Assembly (NCBI GenBank): GCA_026002045.1
Contig: BOAV01000003.1
Location: 1-64,000 of the forward strand
Direction: 5' to 3'
Source of the DNA: Spirochaetia bacterium
Lineage (GTDB): Bacteria > Spirochaetota > Spirochaetia > Treponematales > Breznakiellaceae
DNA: 64,000 nucleotides
Shown: positions 29,138 through 37,950 of the stretch, piece after piece
How the letters are laid out: each line of letters starts with the position of its first letter
Numbering within the stretch: position 1 is the first letter of the stretch
The notes under the pieces: generated by a model
Seen by the model: only the letters and a program-made list of their open reading frames with translations
Database searches by the model: none
What the model was told of the DNA's origin: nothing
Translations under genes and position numbers: made by a program

Positions 29138-30163
29138 ATGGATGCAGAAAATATTTTAGAAGTAAGAAACCTCCGGACCTATTTTAAACTGGACGAGGGT
29201 GTGTTAAAGGCCGTGGATGATGTGAATTTTTCCATTAAAACCGGTAAGACCCTGGGTATCATTGGTGAGTCGGGATGCGGTAAAAGTGTTACCGCCCATT
29301 CCATTCTCAATACCGTACAGGCCCCCGGTAAAATCCATGGCGGTACGATTTATTACCGCACCCAGGTCGGCACGGAATTGGAAATTACCGCTGAAAAGTC
29401 GAACGGCGAAGTGATGCGTTCCCTGCGGGGCAGGGAAATTTCCATGATATTTCAGGAACCAATGACCAGTATGTCCCCCGTATACAGTATTGGGCATCAA
29501 ATGACCGAAGCTATTCTGGTGCATGAAAAAAAACGGGACAAGACGACAGTAAAGACAGCGCAGGACAAGGCTGTTGAAATGCTTAATCTGGTTGGTATGC
29601 CCAATGCAATACAGCGTTTTAACGATTATCCCCATCAGCTTTCCGGGGGTATGTGCCAGCGAGCCATGATCGCCATGGCAATATCCCTTAATCCAAGTAT
29701 CCTTATTGCCGATGAACCGACCACCGCTCTGGATGTAACGGTTCAGGCCCAGATTGTCGATTTGATGCTGAAGTTCCAGGCAGACTTGGGTATGTCCATA
29801 CTCTACATTACCCACGATATGGGTGTGATTGCCGAGACCGCATCGGATATCTGTGTTATGTATCTTGGCCGTGTGGTGGAGCAGGCTTCAACAGAGATAT
29901 TGTTTCGTAATCCGGTGCATCCCTATACTATCAGGCTTTTACGTTCAATTCCAAAACTTGGCAAAAAGATACCCGGTGCACGGCTGGACGCCATTAAGGG
30001 CAATGTTCCGGTTCCCCTGAATCTTCCCGCCGAATGTGGTTTTGTATCCCGCTGTCTTGAAGTTAAGCAGGGTATCTGTGATGGGGGAATTCCTCCCATG
30101 GTTGAAGTGGAAAGCGGTCATTTCGTCCGTTGTTTCCTGCACAGCGCAAGGGAGGCGGATTGA
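29138..30163 (+). CDS. Opp/Dpp-type ABC transporter ATPase (D subunit)
   Basis: A 341-residue ATPase. Walker A is GESGCGKSV (about 44-52), signature LSGGMCQRA near 168, Walker B ILIADEPTTALD near 188 and the H-loop THDMG. The oligopeptide-type C-terminal extension (about 260-330) contains cysteines (ECGFVSRC, GIC) that in DppD/OppD relatives can hold an iron-sulfur cluster. AAGGAGG lies before ATG 29138. Confidence 0.93.
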   Translation: MDAENILEVRNLRTYFKLDEGVLKAVDDVNFSIKTGKTLGIIGESGCGKSVTAHSILNTVQAPGKIHGGTIYYRTQVGTELEITAEKSNGEVMRSLRGREISMIFQEPMTSMSPVYSIGHQMTEAILVHEKKRDKTTVKTAQDKAVEMLNLVGMPNAIQRFNDYPHQLSGGMCQRAMIAMAISLNPSILIADEPTTALDVTVQAQIVDLMLKFQADLGMSILYITHDMGVIAETASDICVMYLGRVVEQASTEILFRNPVHPYTIRLLRSIPKLGKKIPGARLDAIKGNVPVPLNLPAECGFVSRCLEVKQGICDGGIPPMVEVESGHFVRCFLHSAREAD

Positions 30164-30165
30164 AT

Positions 30166-31221
30166 ATGCCGGAAACCATAATCCCTGCGAATGGGCATTT
30201 TATAAATAAAGGGGAAATACTTTTAGAGGTAAAGAATCTGAAGAAATATTACCCCATCGAAAAAGGTTTTATGCATAAAAAGATAGGCGAGGTTAAGGCC
30301 GTAGATGATGTAAGCATTTATATTAACCGTAATGAAACCCTGGGCTTGGTGGGGGAATCGGGCTGCGGGAAGACAACTCTGGGTCGTTGTATTATGCGGG
30401 CCATAGAAGCAACATCGGGGGAGGTGCTGTTTCACATGGATGAAGAAAAGCCTCCGGTGGATATCTTAAAACTTGACAAGAATGAATTACTTGAAATCCG
30501 CCGGAACATGGCGATTATTTTTCAGAATCCCTATTCCTCTCTGGACCCCCGGATGACGGTTCTGGATATTGTGAGCGAACCCCTGCGTTTGAATGGCTAT
30601 CCCAGGGATCGGTTGGTGGATAAGGTAAAAGAACTGGTTGATATGGTCGGCCTTGAATCAAAATTTCTCAACCGGTATCCCCATGCCTTTTCCGGCGGAC
30701 AGCGGCAGCGTATTGGTATTGCACGGTCCCTTGCCCTGGAGCCGCGTTTTGTTGTGGCCGATGAGGCGGTTTCCGCTTTGGATGTTTCCATTCAGGCGCA
30801 GATACTCAATTTGCTCCAGGACTTGAAAGAAACCATGAAGCCCACGTTTTTATTTATCGCCCATGATCTTTCGGTGATTGAACATGTATCGGATCGGGTC
30901 GGCGTCATGTATGTGGGCAGACTGGTGGAACTTGCCCCGACTGAAGAAATCTACCTCAAGCCACGGCATCCCTATACAGAAGCGCTGTTGTCGGCGATTC
31001 CCCGTCCTGAACCGGGGGCAAAGAATAACCGTATTCTCCTCCCCGGTGAGGTTGCCAATGCGGCCGACCTCCCTTCAGGATGTTGTTTTCATCCGCGATG
31101 CCGGTATTGTCAGGATCAGTGTAAGGAAGATACGCCGCTGTGGCAGGAAATATCATTTGGGCATTATGTTTCATGTCACCGGGCAAAAGAACTGGAACTT
31201 CAGGGAGTTATGGAAGCATAA
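30166..31221 (+). CDS. Opp/Dpp-type ABC transporter ATPase (F subunit)
   Basis: A 351-residue partner ATPase with Walker A GESGCGKTT, signature FSGGQRQRI, Walker B VADEAVSALD and the oligopeptide C-terminal extension carrying several cysteines (CCFHPRCRYCQDQC). ATG 30166 follows GGAGG and lies two bases after the stop of the D subunit gene; an ATG at 30130 would overlap that gene. It completes the importer, which would use ATP to bring oligosaccharides or peptides into the cytoplasm. Confidence 0.92.
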   Translation: MPETIIPANGHFINKGEILLEVKNLKKYYPIEKGFMHKKIGEVKAVDDVSIYINRNETLGLVGESGCGKTTLGRCIMRAIEATSGEVLFHMDEEKPPVDILKLDKNELLEIRRNMAIIFQNPYSSLDPRMTVLDIVSEPLRLNGYPRDRLVDKVKELVDMVGLESKFLNRYPHAFSGGQRQRIGIARSLALEPRFVVADEAVSALDVSIQAQILNLLQDLKETMKPTFLFIAHDLSVIEHVSDRVGVMYVGRLVELAPTEEIYLKPRHPYTEALLSAIPRPEPGAKNNRILLPGEVANAADLPSGCCFHPRCRYCQDQCKEDTPLWQEISFGHYVSCHRAKELELQGVMEA

Positions 31222-31268
31222 CATAAGTGCCTGTAGAAGTACTATATAAATTAAGGAGAACAAAGTTT

Positions 31269-32906
31269 ATGGACATGCCGGTCAGTGTGAACATTGATGC
31301 ATCCAAATGGATAGGTGAACTTTCCCATACGTGGAATTATATCGGCTACGATGAATGTAATTATACCCATTCACCGGGCGGTATAGAGCTTATCAAGAAA
31401 TTCGGGAGCCTGGAAAAGCCATACTATGTACGTCCCCATCATTTATTGTGTACCGGAACCTGTCATGGGGTTTATAAATGGGGGTCCACCAATGTGTATA
31501 CCGAGGATGAGCAGGGGAATCCTGTTTATAATTTTGAGGTTATCGACAAAATATGCGACATTTTGATAAACAACAACTGTAAGCCTTTTTTTGAAATCGG
31601 TTTTATGCCCCTTGACATGGTGGATTTAAGTGATATAAAGGTGTCTGAATGGCATCTGTATAATGAATATAAACGGATAGGCTGGAACAGGCCACCCAAG
31701 GACTATAATAAATGGTATGGTCTTATCCGAGCCATTATTGAACACCTACTCGGCCGGTATGGGCAAGCGGAACTTGAATCATGGTATTTTGAAATGTGGA
31801 ATGAGCCTGATGGCTTTTATTGGAGCGGCACCCATGATGAATTTTGCAAACTCTATGATTATACTGAGGCTGCTATCCATGATGTACTCCCTTCTCTGCG
31901 ATTAGGGGGTCCCGCCACATGCGGTCCCCTTGATGTTGATGGTACTGCCGCAGTATTCCTGCGGGATTTTTTTAAGCATACCAAATCGGGTAAAAACCAT
32001 AAGACCGGCAAAACCGGAACCCGGATTGATTTTACTTCTTTTCACACCAAGGGTGGCGGGTATTATTTTACCACCGGCAAAACGCTGGGAAAAACCCCCT
32101 CGGTAAAAAAATTGTTGGATCAGATACGAATTGGCGGAATCATCATTAAAGAATGCGGGTATGGTGATTTGGAATGTGTTCTCTCCGAAGCGGACCCCGA
32201 TGGATGGGCGGCGGGCGGATGTTTTGATAATCCTGCCTTTAACTTCCGCAATACTGAATACTACGCATCCTATGTGGCCTCTGCCTATAAAAATCTCTAT
32301 GACCTTGCAGCTGAGTTGAAGATGGATATCCGTCCTTTGGCATGGGCGTTTATGTTTGAAGGGGAACGGTGTTTTGAAGGGACCCGTACTTTTTCTACTC
32401 AGGGAATAGATAAGGCGGTGCTGAATGTCTTTAAACTTTATGCAAAGCTTGGCGCCCAGCGTGTCAGTCTTGTTTCTTCCCGTGGACTTGATCCTAATTC
32501 CTACAAAGATTACTGGGGCGCCGGAGAAGGCGCGGAAATAAACGGGTGGGCAACACTGACGGGGACAAAATCCCTGGAAACTCTGGTGTATTGCCATGAA
32601 GATACCTGGGAAACTGAAACTTCCTATCCGATAGAATTTGCCGCTGAGAAAATCCCCTTTGCGGGACCCTATCGTATCACCCATTACCGGATAGACAAGG
32701 ATCATTCAAACGCCTACACTGAATGGGTGCGCCAGGGGCGGCCCGATTTTCCGGTTGGCGGACAGTACGATGCAATCAAGGCACGGGACGGTCTGGAATT
32801 GACAGAGCCGGTACAAACTGTGGCGCCTGTTGACGGAAAGGTTAAACTCAGGTTTCAGTTACCGGTAAAAAGTGTTTCGCTTATTGTAATTGAGTCGGCA
32901 GTATAA
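31269..32906 (+). CDS. Glycoside hydrolase family 39 (beta-xylosidase-like)
   Basis: A 545-residue enzyme of the GH39 type with no signal peptide, so cytoplasmic. The acid/base glutamate is in WYFEMWNEPDGFYW near residue 178, and the nucleophile is in LSEADPDGW near 306, as in GH39 beta-xylosidases. A C-terminal beta-sandwich-like part (about 440-545) is usual in the family. It should cut xylo-oligosaccharides, or related glycosides, imported by the transporter encoded upstream. AAGGAG before ATG 31269 decides the start over an ATG at 31227. Confidence 0.88.
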   Translation: MDMPVSVNIDASKWIGELSHTWNYIGYDECNYTHSPGGIELIKKFGSLEKPYYVRPHHLLCTGTCHGVYKWGSTNVYTEDEQGNPVYNFEVIDKICDILINNNCKPFFEIGFMPLDMVDLSDIKVSEWHLYNEYKRIGWNRPPKDYNKWYGLIRAIIEHLLGRYGQAELESWYFEMWNEPDGFYWSGTHDEFCKLYDYTEAAIHDVLPSLRLGGPATCGPLDVDGTAAVFLRDFFKHTKSGKNHKTGKTGTRIDFTSFHTKGGGYYFTTGKTLGKTPSVKKLLDQIRIGGIIIKECGYGDLECVLSEADPDGWAAGGCFDNPAFNFRNTEYYASYVASAYKNLYDLAAELKMDIRPLAWAFMFEGERCFEGTRTFSTQGIDKAVLNVFKLYAKLGAQRVSLVSSRGLDPNSYKDYWGAGEGAEINGWATLTGTKSLETLVYCHEDTWETETSYPIEFAAEKIPFAGPYRITHYRIDKDHSNAYTEWVRQGRPDFPVGGQYDAIKARDGLELTEPVQTVAPVDGKVKLRFQLPVKSVSLIVIESAV

Positions 32907-32942
32907 CTGTCGTTAGTTTTATTATCTTTTGAAGGCAGTAAG

Positions 32943-33623
32943 ATGAGTAAGGATTTATCAGGAAAGACATTGGGAATTATACATGCTGCGGTATTTACCG
33001 CTACGTCATTGGAGCCCATAGCGCGGGAGGTAATGCCCGAAGTATCAATTATGCATGCCGGAGATGATACGGTACAGCGGGATAATTTAAGCGCCCCCAT
33101 AGGAACCATCCCAAAGGCGAATTTTTACAAATTTGCCACCTTTGCCCGTTTTTTTGAGGATGCCGGTATCGACCTTATCGTGCTGGCCTGTTCTACGTTT
33201 AATCAAGCAGTTGAATTTGCCCGGCCCATGATCCGGGTACCCATGCTGCAAATCGACCGGCCCATGATGGAAAAGGCGGTTGCTACAGGGAAACGGATCG
33301 GGCTAATCGGAACCCTGCCATCCACCATGCCCTCTTCTGAACGATTGTTGCGTCAATGCGCTACCGATGCGGGGAAGGAGATTGAGGTTGTATCGGTGCT
33401 GAATGACAAGGCCTTTAAGATTCTGCGTGCAGGCGATCCTGCAACCCACAATGCCATGGTTCTGGAAGATATCAAACGGATAAGTTCCCAGGTTGATTGT
33501 ATTGTCTTGGCGCAGGGGTCCATGTCGGTACTTGAAAAAGATGTTACCAAGAATGTAGTTCCGGTATATACATCTCCTCGGCTTGCCTTTGAACGGGCAC
33601 GGACCATGCTGGAACAAATGTAG
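32943..33623 (+). CDS. Asp/Glu racemase superfamily protein lacking the second Cys
   Basis: A 226-residue protein with the aspartate/glutamate/hydantoin racemase fold. The first catalytic cysteine is present (VLACSTFN near residue 83), but the position of the second, normally xACT/xGC, reads VLAQGSMS near 189, with no cysteine. A two-base racemase mechanism is therefore unlikely. Family members with one cysteine include decarboxylases and isomerases. It lies between the GH39 and TIM-barrel genes; the substrate is unknown. Confidence 0.78.
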   Translation: MSKDLSGKTLGIIHAAVFTATSLEPIAREVMPEVSIMHAGDDTVQRDNLSAPIGTIPKANFYKFATFARFFEDAGIDLIVLACSTFNQAVEFARPMIRVPMLQIDRPMMEKAVATGKRIGLIGTLPSTMPSSERLLRQCATDAGKEIEVVSVLNDKAFKILRAGDPATHNAMVLEDIKRISSQVDCIVLAQGSMSVLEKDVTKNVVPVYTSPRLAFERARTMLEQM

Positions 33624-33649
33624 GTCCCTTGCGGGACGGAGTTGGGTGT

Positions 33650-34447
33650 ATGAAAATTGGGTACTGCTTGAACATGAACGCAGTGGATACGCATAAAATC
33701 GGTACGGAGGCCGTTCCTCTTATTGCGGAACTTGGGTATGACTATATTGAATTGCCCTTGGCTCAGGTGATGGATTTATCCGGTGATGAATTTGCTACAT
33801 TGTTTAGGCATATACAGGATAATCATATCCCTGTGGAATCCTGCAATAATTTTTTTCCCCAGAGCATTCACCTAACCGGCTCTGATGCACAGCCCTCGCT
33901 TGGACTGGAATACGCAAAACGGGCAGCGGATCGGGCGGCGGCTCTGGGGGCTGAAATTATTGTATTTGGGAGCGCCAAGTCAAAAAATATACCCCCTGAT
34001 TTTTCCCGTGAAAGGGCTCGTGAACAATTATTGGAATTACTTCACAGCCTGCAAGATGTCGTAAAGCCCCTGGGTATTATCATTACTATGGAGCCCCTCA
34101 ACCGGCAGGAAAGTAATTTTATTAATACTGCCACTGAAGCCCTGTCTGTAGTACGGGAAGCCGGATTGGATAATATCAAACTTTTGGTAGATTACTACCA
34201 TATGCGCATGGAGGATGAGGATGTCTCTGTGATTGAGGAAGCTGGGAGAGATCTGTGGCATGTGCATCTTGCCGCCAAACAGGGGCGTTTGTTTCCCCGT
34301 GAGGATGACGGCGAGGACTATGAAGGTTTTTTTGCAGTCTTGAAGCGTGCTGGATACAGTAAGCGGGTCAGTGTAGAGGCCTACAGTGTAAATCTTGCCT
34401 CCGATGCGGCGGGCGCATTAACGCTTCTAAAACCCTTGCTGAACTGA
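33650..34447 (+). CDS. Sugar phosphate isomerase/epimerase (AP endonuclease 2 fold)
   Basis: A 265-residue TIM-barrel protein of the xylose-isomerase-like family. Metal-ligand candidates are Glu in TMEPLNR (about 145), Asp-His in LVDYYHM (about 180), His in HVHLA (about 205) and Glu in SVEAYS (about 245). Members act on sugars, inosose or hydroxypyruvate-like compounds; the specificity is not readable. It is the last gene of the operon, ending 14 bases from the convergent stop of the second Opp cluster. Confidence 0.82.
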   Translation: MKIGYCLNMNAVDTHKIGTEAVPLIAELGYDYIELPLAQVMDLSGDEFATLFRHIQDNHIPVESCNNFFPQSIHLTGSDAQPSLGLEYAKRAADRAAALGAEIIVFGSAKSKNIPPDFSRERAREQLLELLHSLQDVVKPLGIIITMEPLNRQESNFINTATEALSVVREAGLDNIKLLVDYYHMRMEDEDVSVIEEAGRDLWHVHLAAKQGRLFPREDDGEDYEGFFAVLKRAGYSKRVSVEAYSVNLASDAAGALTLLKPLLN

Positions 34448-34461
34448 ACTTAGTTGTTCGA

Positions 34462-35205
34462 TCAGCGCTCTGCGAAAAGGGCTGCTTCCCCCTGTTCCAG
34501 AATCCTGCCCTCCCGCATCACGGCGATGCGATCGCAGAGGTAGTACACCTGGTTGAGGTTATGCCCGATGAAGACCATTCCCAGCCCAAGCTGATCATGC
34601 AAATCCCGGAAGAGGTTTAAAATCTGCGCGCCAACGGAAACATCCAGGGCGCTTACCGCTTCATCGGCGATGATGAGCTCCGGCTTGAGCATCAGGGCGC
34701 AGCCGATGCAGATCCGCTGTTTTTGCCCCACCGATAATTCGTTCACCCGCCGGTCCTTATAGGATGCATCAAGCCCCACCAGGTCCAGTATTTCGTCCAC
34801 CCGTTTGAGCCGCTCCTGTTTACTGCCCAGCCTATGTACCCGTAACGGTTCTTCCAAAAGCCAACCGGCGCGCTTCACAGGATTAAGGGAAGCTGCGGGG
34901 TCCTGGAAAACCGCCTGCACCCGGCGGGCCATTTCCCGGCGGCGTTTGGCGCGGCCCCTGCTTTCCTGCTTTACCCCGTCGATGAATATCTCCCCTTCGT
35001 AGGCGATAAGTCCCAGAATGCAGCGTCCCAAAGTAGTTTTACCGCATCCCGATTCACCCACCAGTCCGAAGATTTCCCCCGGCGCGATTTCAATATTGAT
35101 GTTATCCAGTACGGGCTTTGCAATCCGTTTGCCCACAATACCCCATGCGTGGCTCACGTAGGTGTTGGATACTCCCCGGATGGACAAGAGGCTTTCATGC
35201 GCCAT
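34462..35205 (-). CDS. Opp-type ABC transporter ATPase (F subunit), second cluster
   Basis: A 247-residue ATPase with Walker A GESGCGKTT, signature LSVGQKQRI and Walker B IIADEAVSALD. It is shorter than the F subunit at 30166 because it lacks the C-terminal oligopeptide extension with the cysteine cluster; it ends soon after the H-loop region. The signature has V in place of the first G. ATG 35205 is preferred, with AGAGG upstream, and overlaps the D subunit stop by 11 bases. Confidence 0.88.
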   Translation of the reverse strand: MAHESLLSIRGVSNTYVSHAWGIVGKRIAKPVLDNINIEIAPGEIFGLVGESGCGKTTLGRCILGLIAYEGEIFIDGVKQESRGRAKRRREMARRVQAVFQDPAASLNPVKRAGWLLEEPLRVHRLGSKQERLKRVDEILDLVGLDASYKDRRVNELSVGQKQRICIGCALMLKPELIIADEAVSALDVSVGAQILNLFRDLHDQLGLGMVFIGHNLNQVYYLCDRIAVMREGRILEQGEAALFAER

Positions 35206-36181
35206 GATGAGCATCCTCTGCCGCAAGCACACAGTGAACCTGATGACCGCCACCGAGATCGGTTCCCGCAGGAAAACTATTGCGGCATTGCTTCACAGCT
35301 TTACTGCAGCGGGGATTAAAGGGGCAGCCTGCGGGACGGCCCTCTTCAAGTGACGGCACCTTTCCGGGGATACTGGCCAATGGTTTACCCTTGCGCGTCC
35401 GGTCCGGAATGGAACCCAAAAGCCCTCGAGTGTATTCATGTACGGGATGGGTGAATACATCTTTTACCGCGCCTGATTCCACAATCTTCCCCGCATACAT
35501 CACCAGCACCCGGTCACAGAGCCGGCTGATGACACTCAAGTCGTGGGAGATAAAAAGGATCGAGGTTCCCAATTCGGTGTTTATTTTTTTCAGAAGTTCT
35601 AATATCTGAACCTGAATGGTCACATCCAGCGCCGTGGTGGGCTCATCGGCGATGAGGAGTTTCGGTTTGCAGATCACCGCCAGGGCGATCATCACCCGCT
35701 GGCACATACCGCCGGAAAGCTGGTGGGGATATACGGAAAGGAGTTTTTCCGGATCGCTTAAGCCCAACTTTTCCATCAGATCAATAACTCTGCTGTGAAT
35801 AAAAGGCTTGTCCTTTTCACCGTGGATGGTCAATGGCTCCGCAATCTGTGCGCCGATTTTGAGGAGGGGATTTAACGACGATTGGGGTTCCTGGAAGACC
35901 ATGGAAAGATCATTACCCCGGATATGCTGCATTTCTTCGGGGGAAAGATTTGAAAGTTCAAGGTCATTAAAGCGGATGCTCCCCCCGGTACGCTCCGCGC
36001 CCTGGGACAGGAGCCCCGGAATGGAAAGGGCGGTAAGGCTTTTTCCGCAGCCCGATTCACCCACGATCCCAACGATTTCCCCAGCCTCAACAGTAAAACT
36101 GATATTATCCACGGCGGATAAAATTTCTTTTCCCTTCCGAATGCCGATGGAAAGGTTTTTTACTTCCAGTAGTGCTTCCAT
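35195..36181 (-). CDS. Opp-type ABC transporter ATPase (D subunit), second cluster
   Basis: A 328-residue ATPase: Walker A GESGCGKSL, signature LSGGMCQRV, Walker B LLIADEPTTALD, and a C-terminal extension with FNPRCSKAVKQC. ATG 36181 starts just before the conserved LLEVKNLSIGI. ATG 36199, which overlaps the permease stop as TATGCGTAG, is also possible. Substrate as for the cluster: peptides or nickel-like cargo are as likely as sugars, since no enzyme genes accompany it. Confidence 0.9.
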   Translation of the reverse strand: MEALLEVKNLSIGIRKGKEILSAVDNISFTVEAGEIVGIVGESGCGKSLTALSIPGLLSQGAERTGGSIRFNDLELSNLSPEEMQHIRGNDLSMVFQEPQSSLNPLLKIGAQIAEPLTIHGEKDKPFIHSRVIDLMEKLGLSDPEKLLSVYPHQLSGGMCQRVMIALAVICKPKLLIADEPTTALDVTIQVQILELLKKINTELGTSILFISHDLSVISRLCDRVLVMYAGKIVESGAVKDVFTHPVHEYTRGLLGSIPDRTRKGKPLASIPGKVPSLEEGRPAGCPFNPRCSKAVKQCRNSFPAGTDLGGGHQVHCVLAAEDAHHGA

Positions 36182-36191
36182 TTGCCGTACC

Positions 36192-36992
36192 CTACGCATA
36201 CCGCTGACGGATTCCCTCGCCCAGATAATGAAAGGCAAGGACCGTCAACATGATCATGATCCCCGGCGCAAGGACACACCATGGGGCGTTAAAAAGAAAG
36301 TTCTGGGATTCGGAAAGCATCCGCCCCCAGCTCGGCACCGGGGGCTGAATTCCCAGGCCCAGGTAGCTCATGGTGGCCTCCGCGAGGATCGCGTTGGAAA
36401 GCCCCAGAATTGACGCGGAAAGCAGGGAAGGCAGTATGTTCGGCATGATATGCACAAAGATGATCCGGATGTGGGAAACGCCCCACAGTTCCGCTGTTTT
36501 TACAAAGTCCCGGTGCTTGTACTGGAGCATGCCGCTGCGCATGATCCGCACAAAGCTGGGGATGAACAGAATCAGCAGCGCCAGAATCAGTGTCGCCTCC
36601 CCGTTGTTTAACAGTGCCACCATCACCAGCGCAAGGAGTATGCCGGGGAAGGCGCTTAACGCGTCCATCAGGCGCATCACGATCTCGTCCAGGAATCCCC
36701 CGGCGTAACCGGAAACCAGCCCCAGCGCGGAACCCAGGGCGGCGCTTCCCGCCACGGTGATCAACGCTGTCAGGAGGGTGTATTTGCCGCCGGTCATGAT
36801 CCGGGAAAATACGTCCCTGCCGAAGTTGTCGGTTCCCAGCAGGTGTTTGAGGCCGGGGGGGAGGAAGCGGTTCCCGCTGTCCATGCCGTTGTAATCGTAG
36901 GGAAGGTAGAAGAGGCTCACCAGCACCATCCCCCCGATCAGCGCCGTGAGCACCGCGCCGATTTTGAAATCCGTTCCCCATGCTGTTTTCAT
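36192..36992 (-). CDS. Opp-type ABC transporter permease (C subunit), second cluster
   Basis: A 266-residue DppC-like permease, of normal or slightly short length. TDNFGRDVFSRIMTGGKYTLLTALITV starts the transporter domain, RSGMLQYKHRDFVKTAELWGVSHIRIIFVHIMPN is the coupling loop, and FHYLGEGIRQRYA closes it. It lacks the periplasmic insertion seen in the C subunit at 28023, showing that the two clusters are not recent duplicates. Confidence 0.92.
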   Translation of the reverse strand: MKTAWGTDFKIGAVLTALIGGMVLVSLFYLPYDYNGMDSGNRFLPPGLKHLLGTDNFGRDVFSRIMTGGKYTLLTALITVAGSAALGSALGLVSGYAGGFLDEIVMRLMDALSAFPGILLALVMVALLNNGEATLILALLILFIPSFVRIMRSGMLQYKHRDFVKTAELWGVSHIRIIFVHIMPNILPSLLSASILGLSNAILAEATMSYLGLGIQPPVPSWGRMLSESQNFLFNAPWCVLAPGIMIMLTVLAFHYLGEGIRQRYA

Positions 36993-36996
36993 GGTT

Positions 36997-37941
36997 TTAC
37001 CGTACCCGTATCCGGGGATCGATGCTCTGGATGGCGATATCCACCAGGGTGTTGGCCGCGATCACGATAAAGGCGATGTACACCACCAGGGTCTGTACCA
37101 TGGGGTAGTCCCGGCTGGTGATCGAAGCGATAAGGAGCCGGCCGATGCCGGGTATCGTAAAGACCTGTTCAATCACGATGCTGCCCGAAAAAATCTCCCC
37201 GATGATCATCCCCAAAAGGGTGACCCCCGGAATGATCGCGTTTTTGAGCACATGGATGTAGAGGGTCCGCCGGGGGGAATTACCTTTGCTGTAGGCGGTC
37301 CGCACATAATCGCTGCGGAGCTGCTGAAACACCGATGCCCGCAAAAATTTCACCAGTATTGCTGCATTCGGTATGGCGATGGCAAGGGCGGGAAACACAA
37401 GGTAGCCAAGAAAACCGGCGGTATTAGTCCGGTAATCAACATAGGCGCCGGGGACGAACAGTTTTAGTATCAGGCCGAAGACCCAGATAAATAACACCGC
37501 GAGAAAAAAACCGGGAAAGGAAATATTTACCGCAGTTAAAGTGTTCATGCTGCGATCAAGGGCGGAGCCCTCTTTTTTAACCGACAGTAATACTGTGGGA
37601 ATCGAAATAATCAGAATGAAGCCTAAAGCGATGCTTGCAAGGCTGAATGTCACCGGCAGTCGTTCTTTAATCATCCCGGAAATGGATGCCCCCCGGAAAC
37701 GGGAGGAGTTCCCCAGGTTTCCGGTAAGGAAATTTTTGAGCCAGGCAAAGTACTGCACCGGGAGAGGCCGGTCAAGCCCCATCTCGGCGCGCAGCGCCGC
37801 TACCTGTTCATCGGTGGCCTCGGTCCCCAGGGCGAGCAGCGCCGGATCGCCGGGGATGATGTTGAAGGCCGCAAAGGTGAACACCGATACCAGAAACAGG
37901 GTTATCAGCGTTATAATCAGCCTTCTTCCGATAAAATACAA
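36997..37941 (-). CDS. Opp-type ABC transporter permease (B subunit), second cluster
   Basis: A 314-residue DppB-like permease. It has the N-terminal FTFAAFNIIPGDPALLALGTEATDEQVAALRAEMGLDRPLPVQY region typical of peptide and nickel permeases, and the coupling loop near RSDYVRTAYSKGNSPRRTLYIHVLKNAI. The spacing to its neighbours is five and nine bases. Confidence 0.92.
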   Translation of the reverse strand: MYFIGRRLIITLITLFLVSVFTFAAFNIIPGDPALLALGTEATDEQVAALRAEMGLDRPLPVQYFAWLKNFLTGNLGNSSRFRGASISGMIKERLPVTFSLASIALGFILIISIPTVLLSVKKEGSALDRSMNTLTAVNISFPGFFLAVLFIWVFGLILKLFVPGAYVDYRTNTAGFLGYLVFPALAIAIPNAAILVKFLRASVFQQLRSDYVRTAYSKGNSPRRTLYIHVLKNAIIPGVTLLGMIIGEIFSGSIVIEQVFTIPGIGRLLIASITSRDYPMVQTLVVYIAFIVIAANTLVDIAIQSIDPRIRVR

Positions 37942-37950
37942 TGGGTCTCC

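Noticed and set aside
24387..36238. Two Opp clusters as a recent duplication
   Set aside because: The C-subunit permeases differ by an 80-residue insertion, the binding proteins differ by about 140 residues and the F subunits differ in their C-terminal extension, so they are old or separately acquired.
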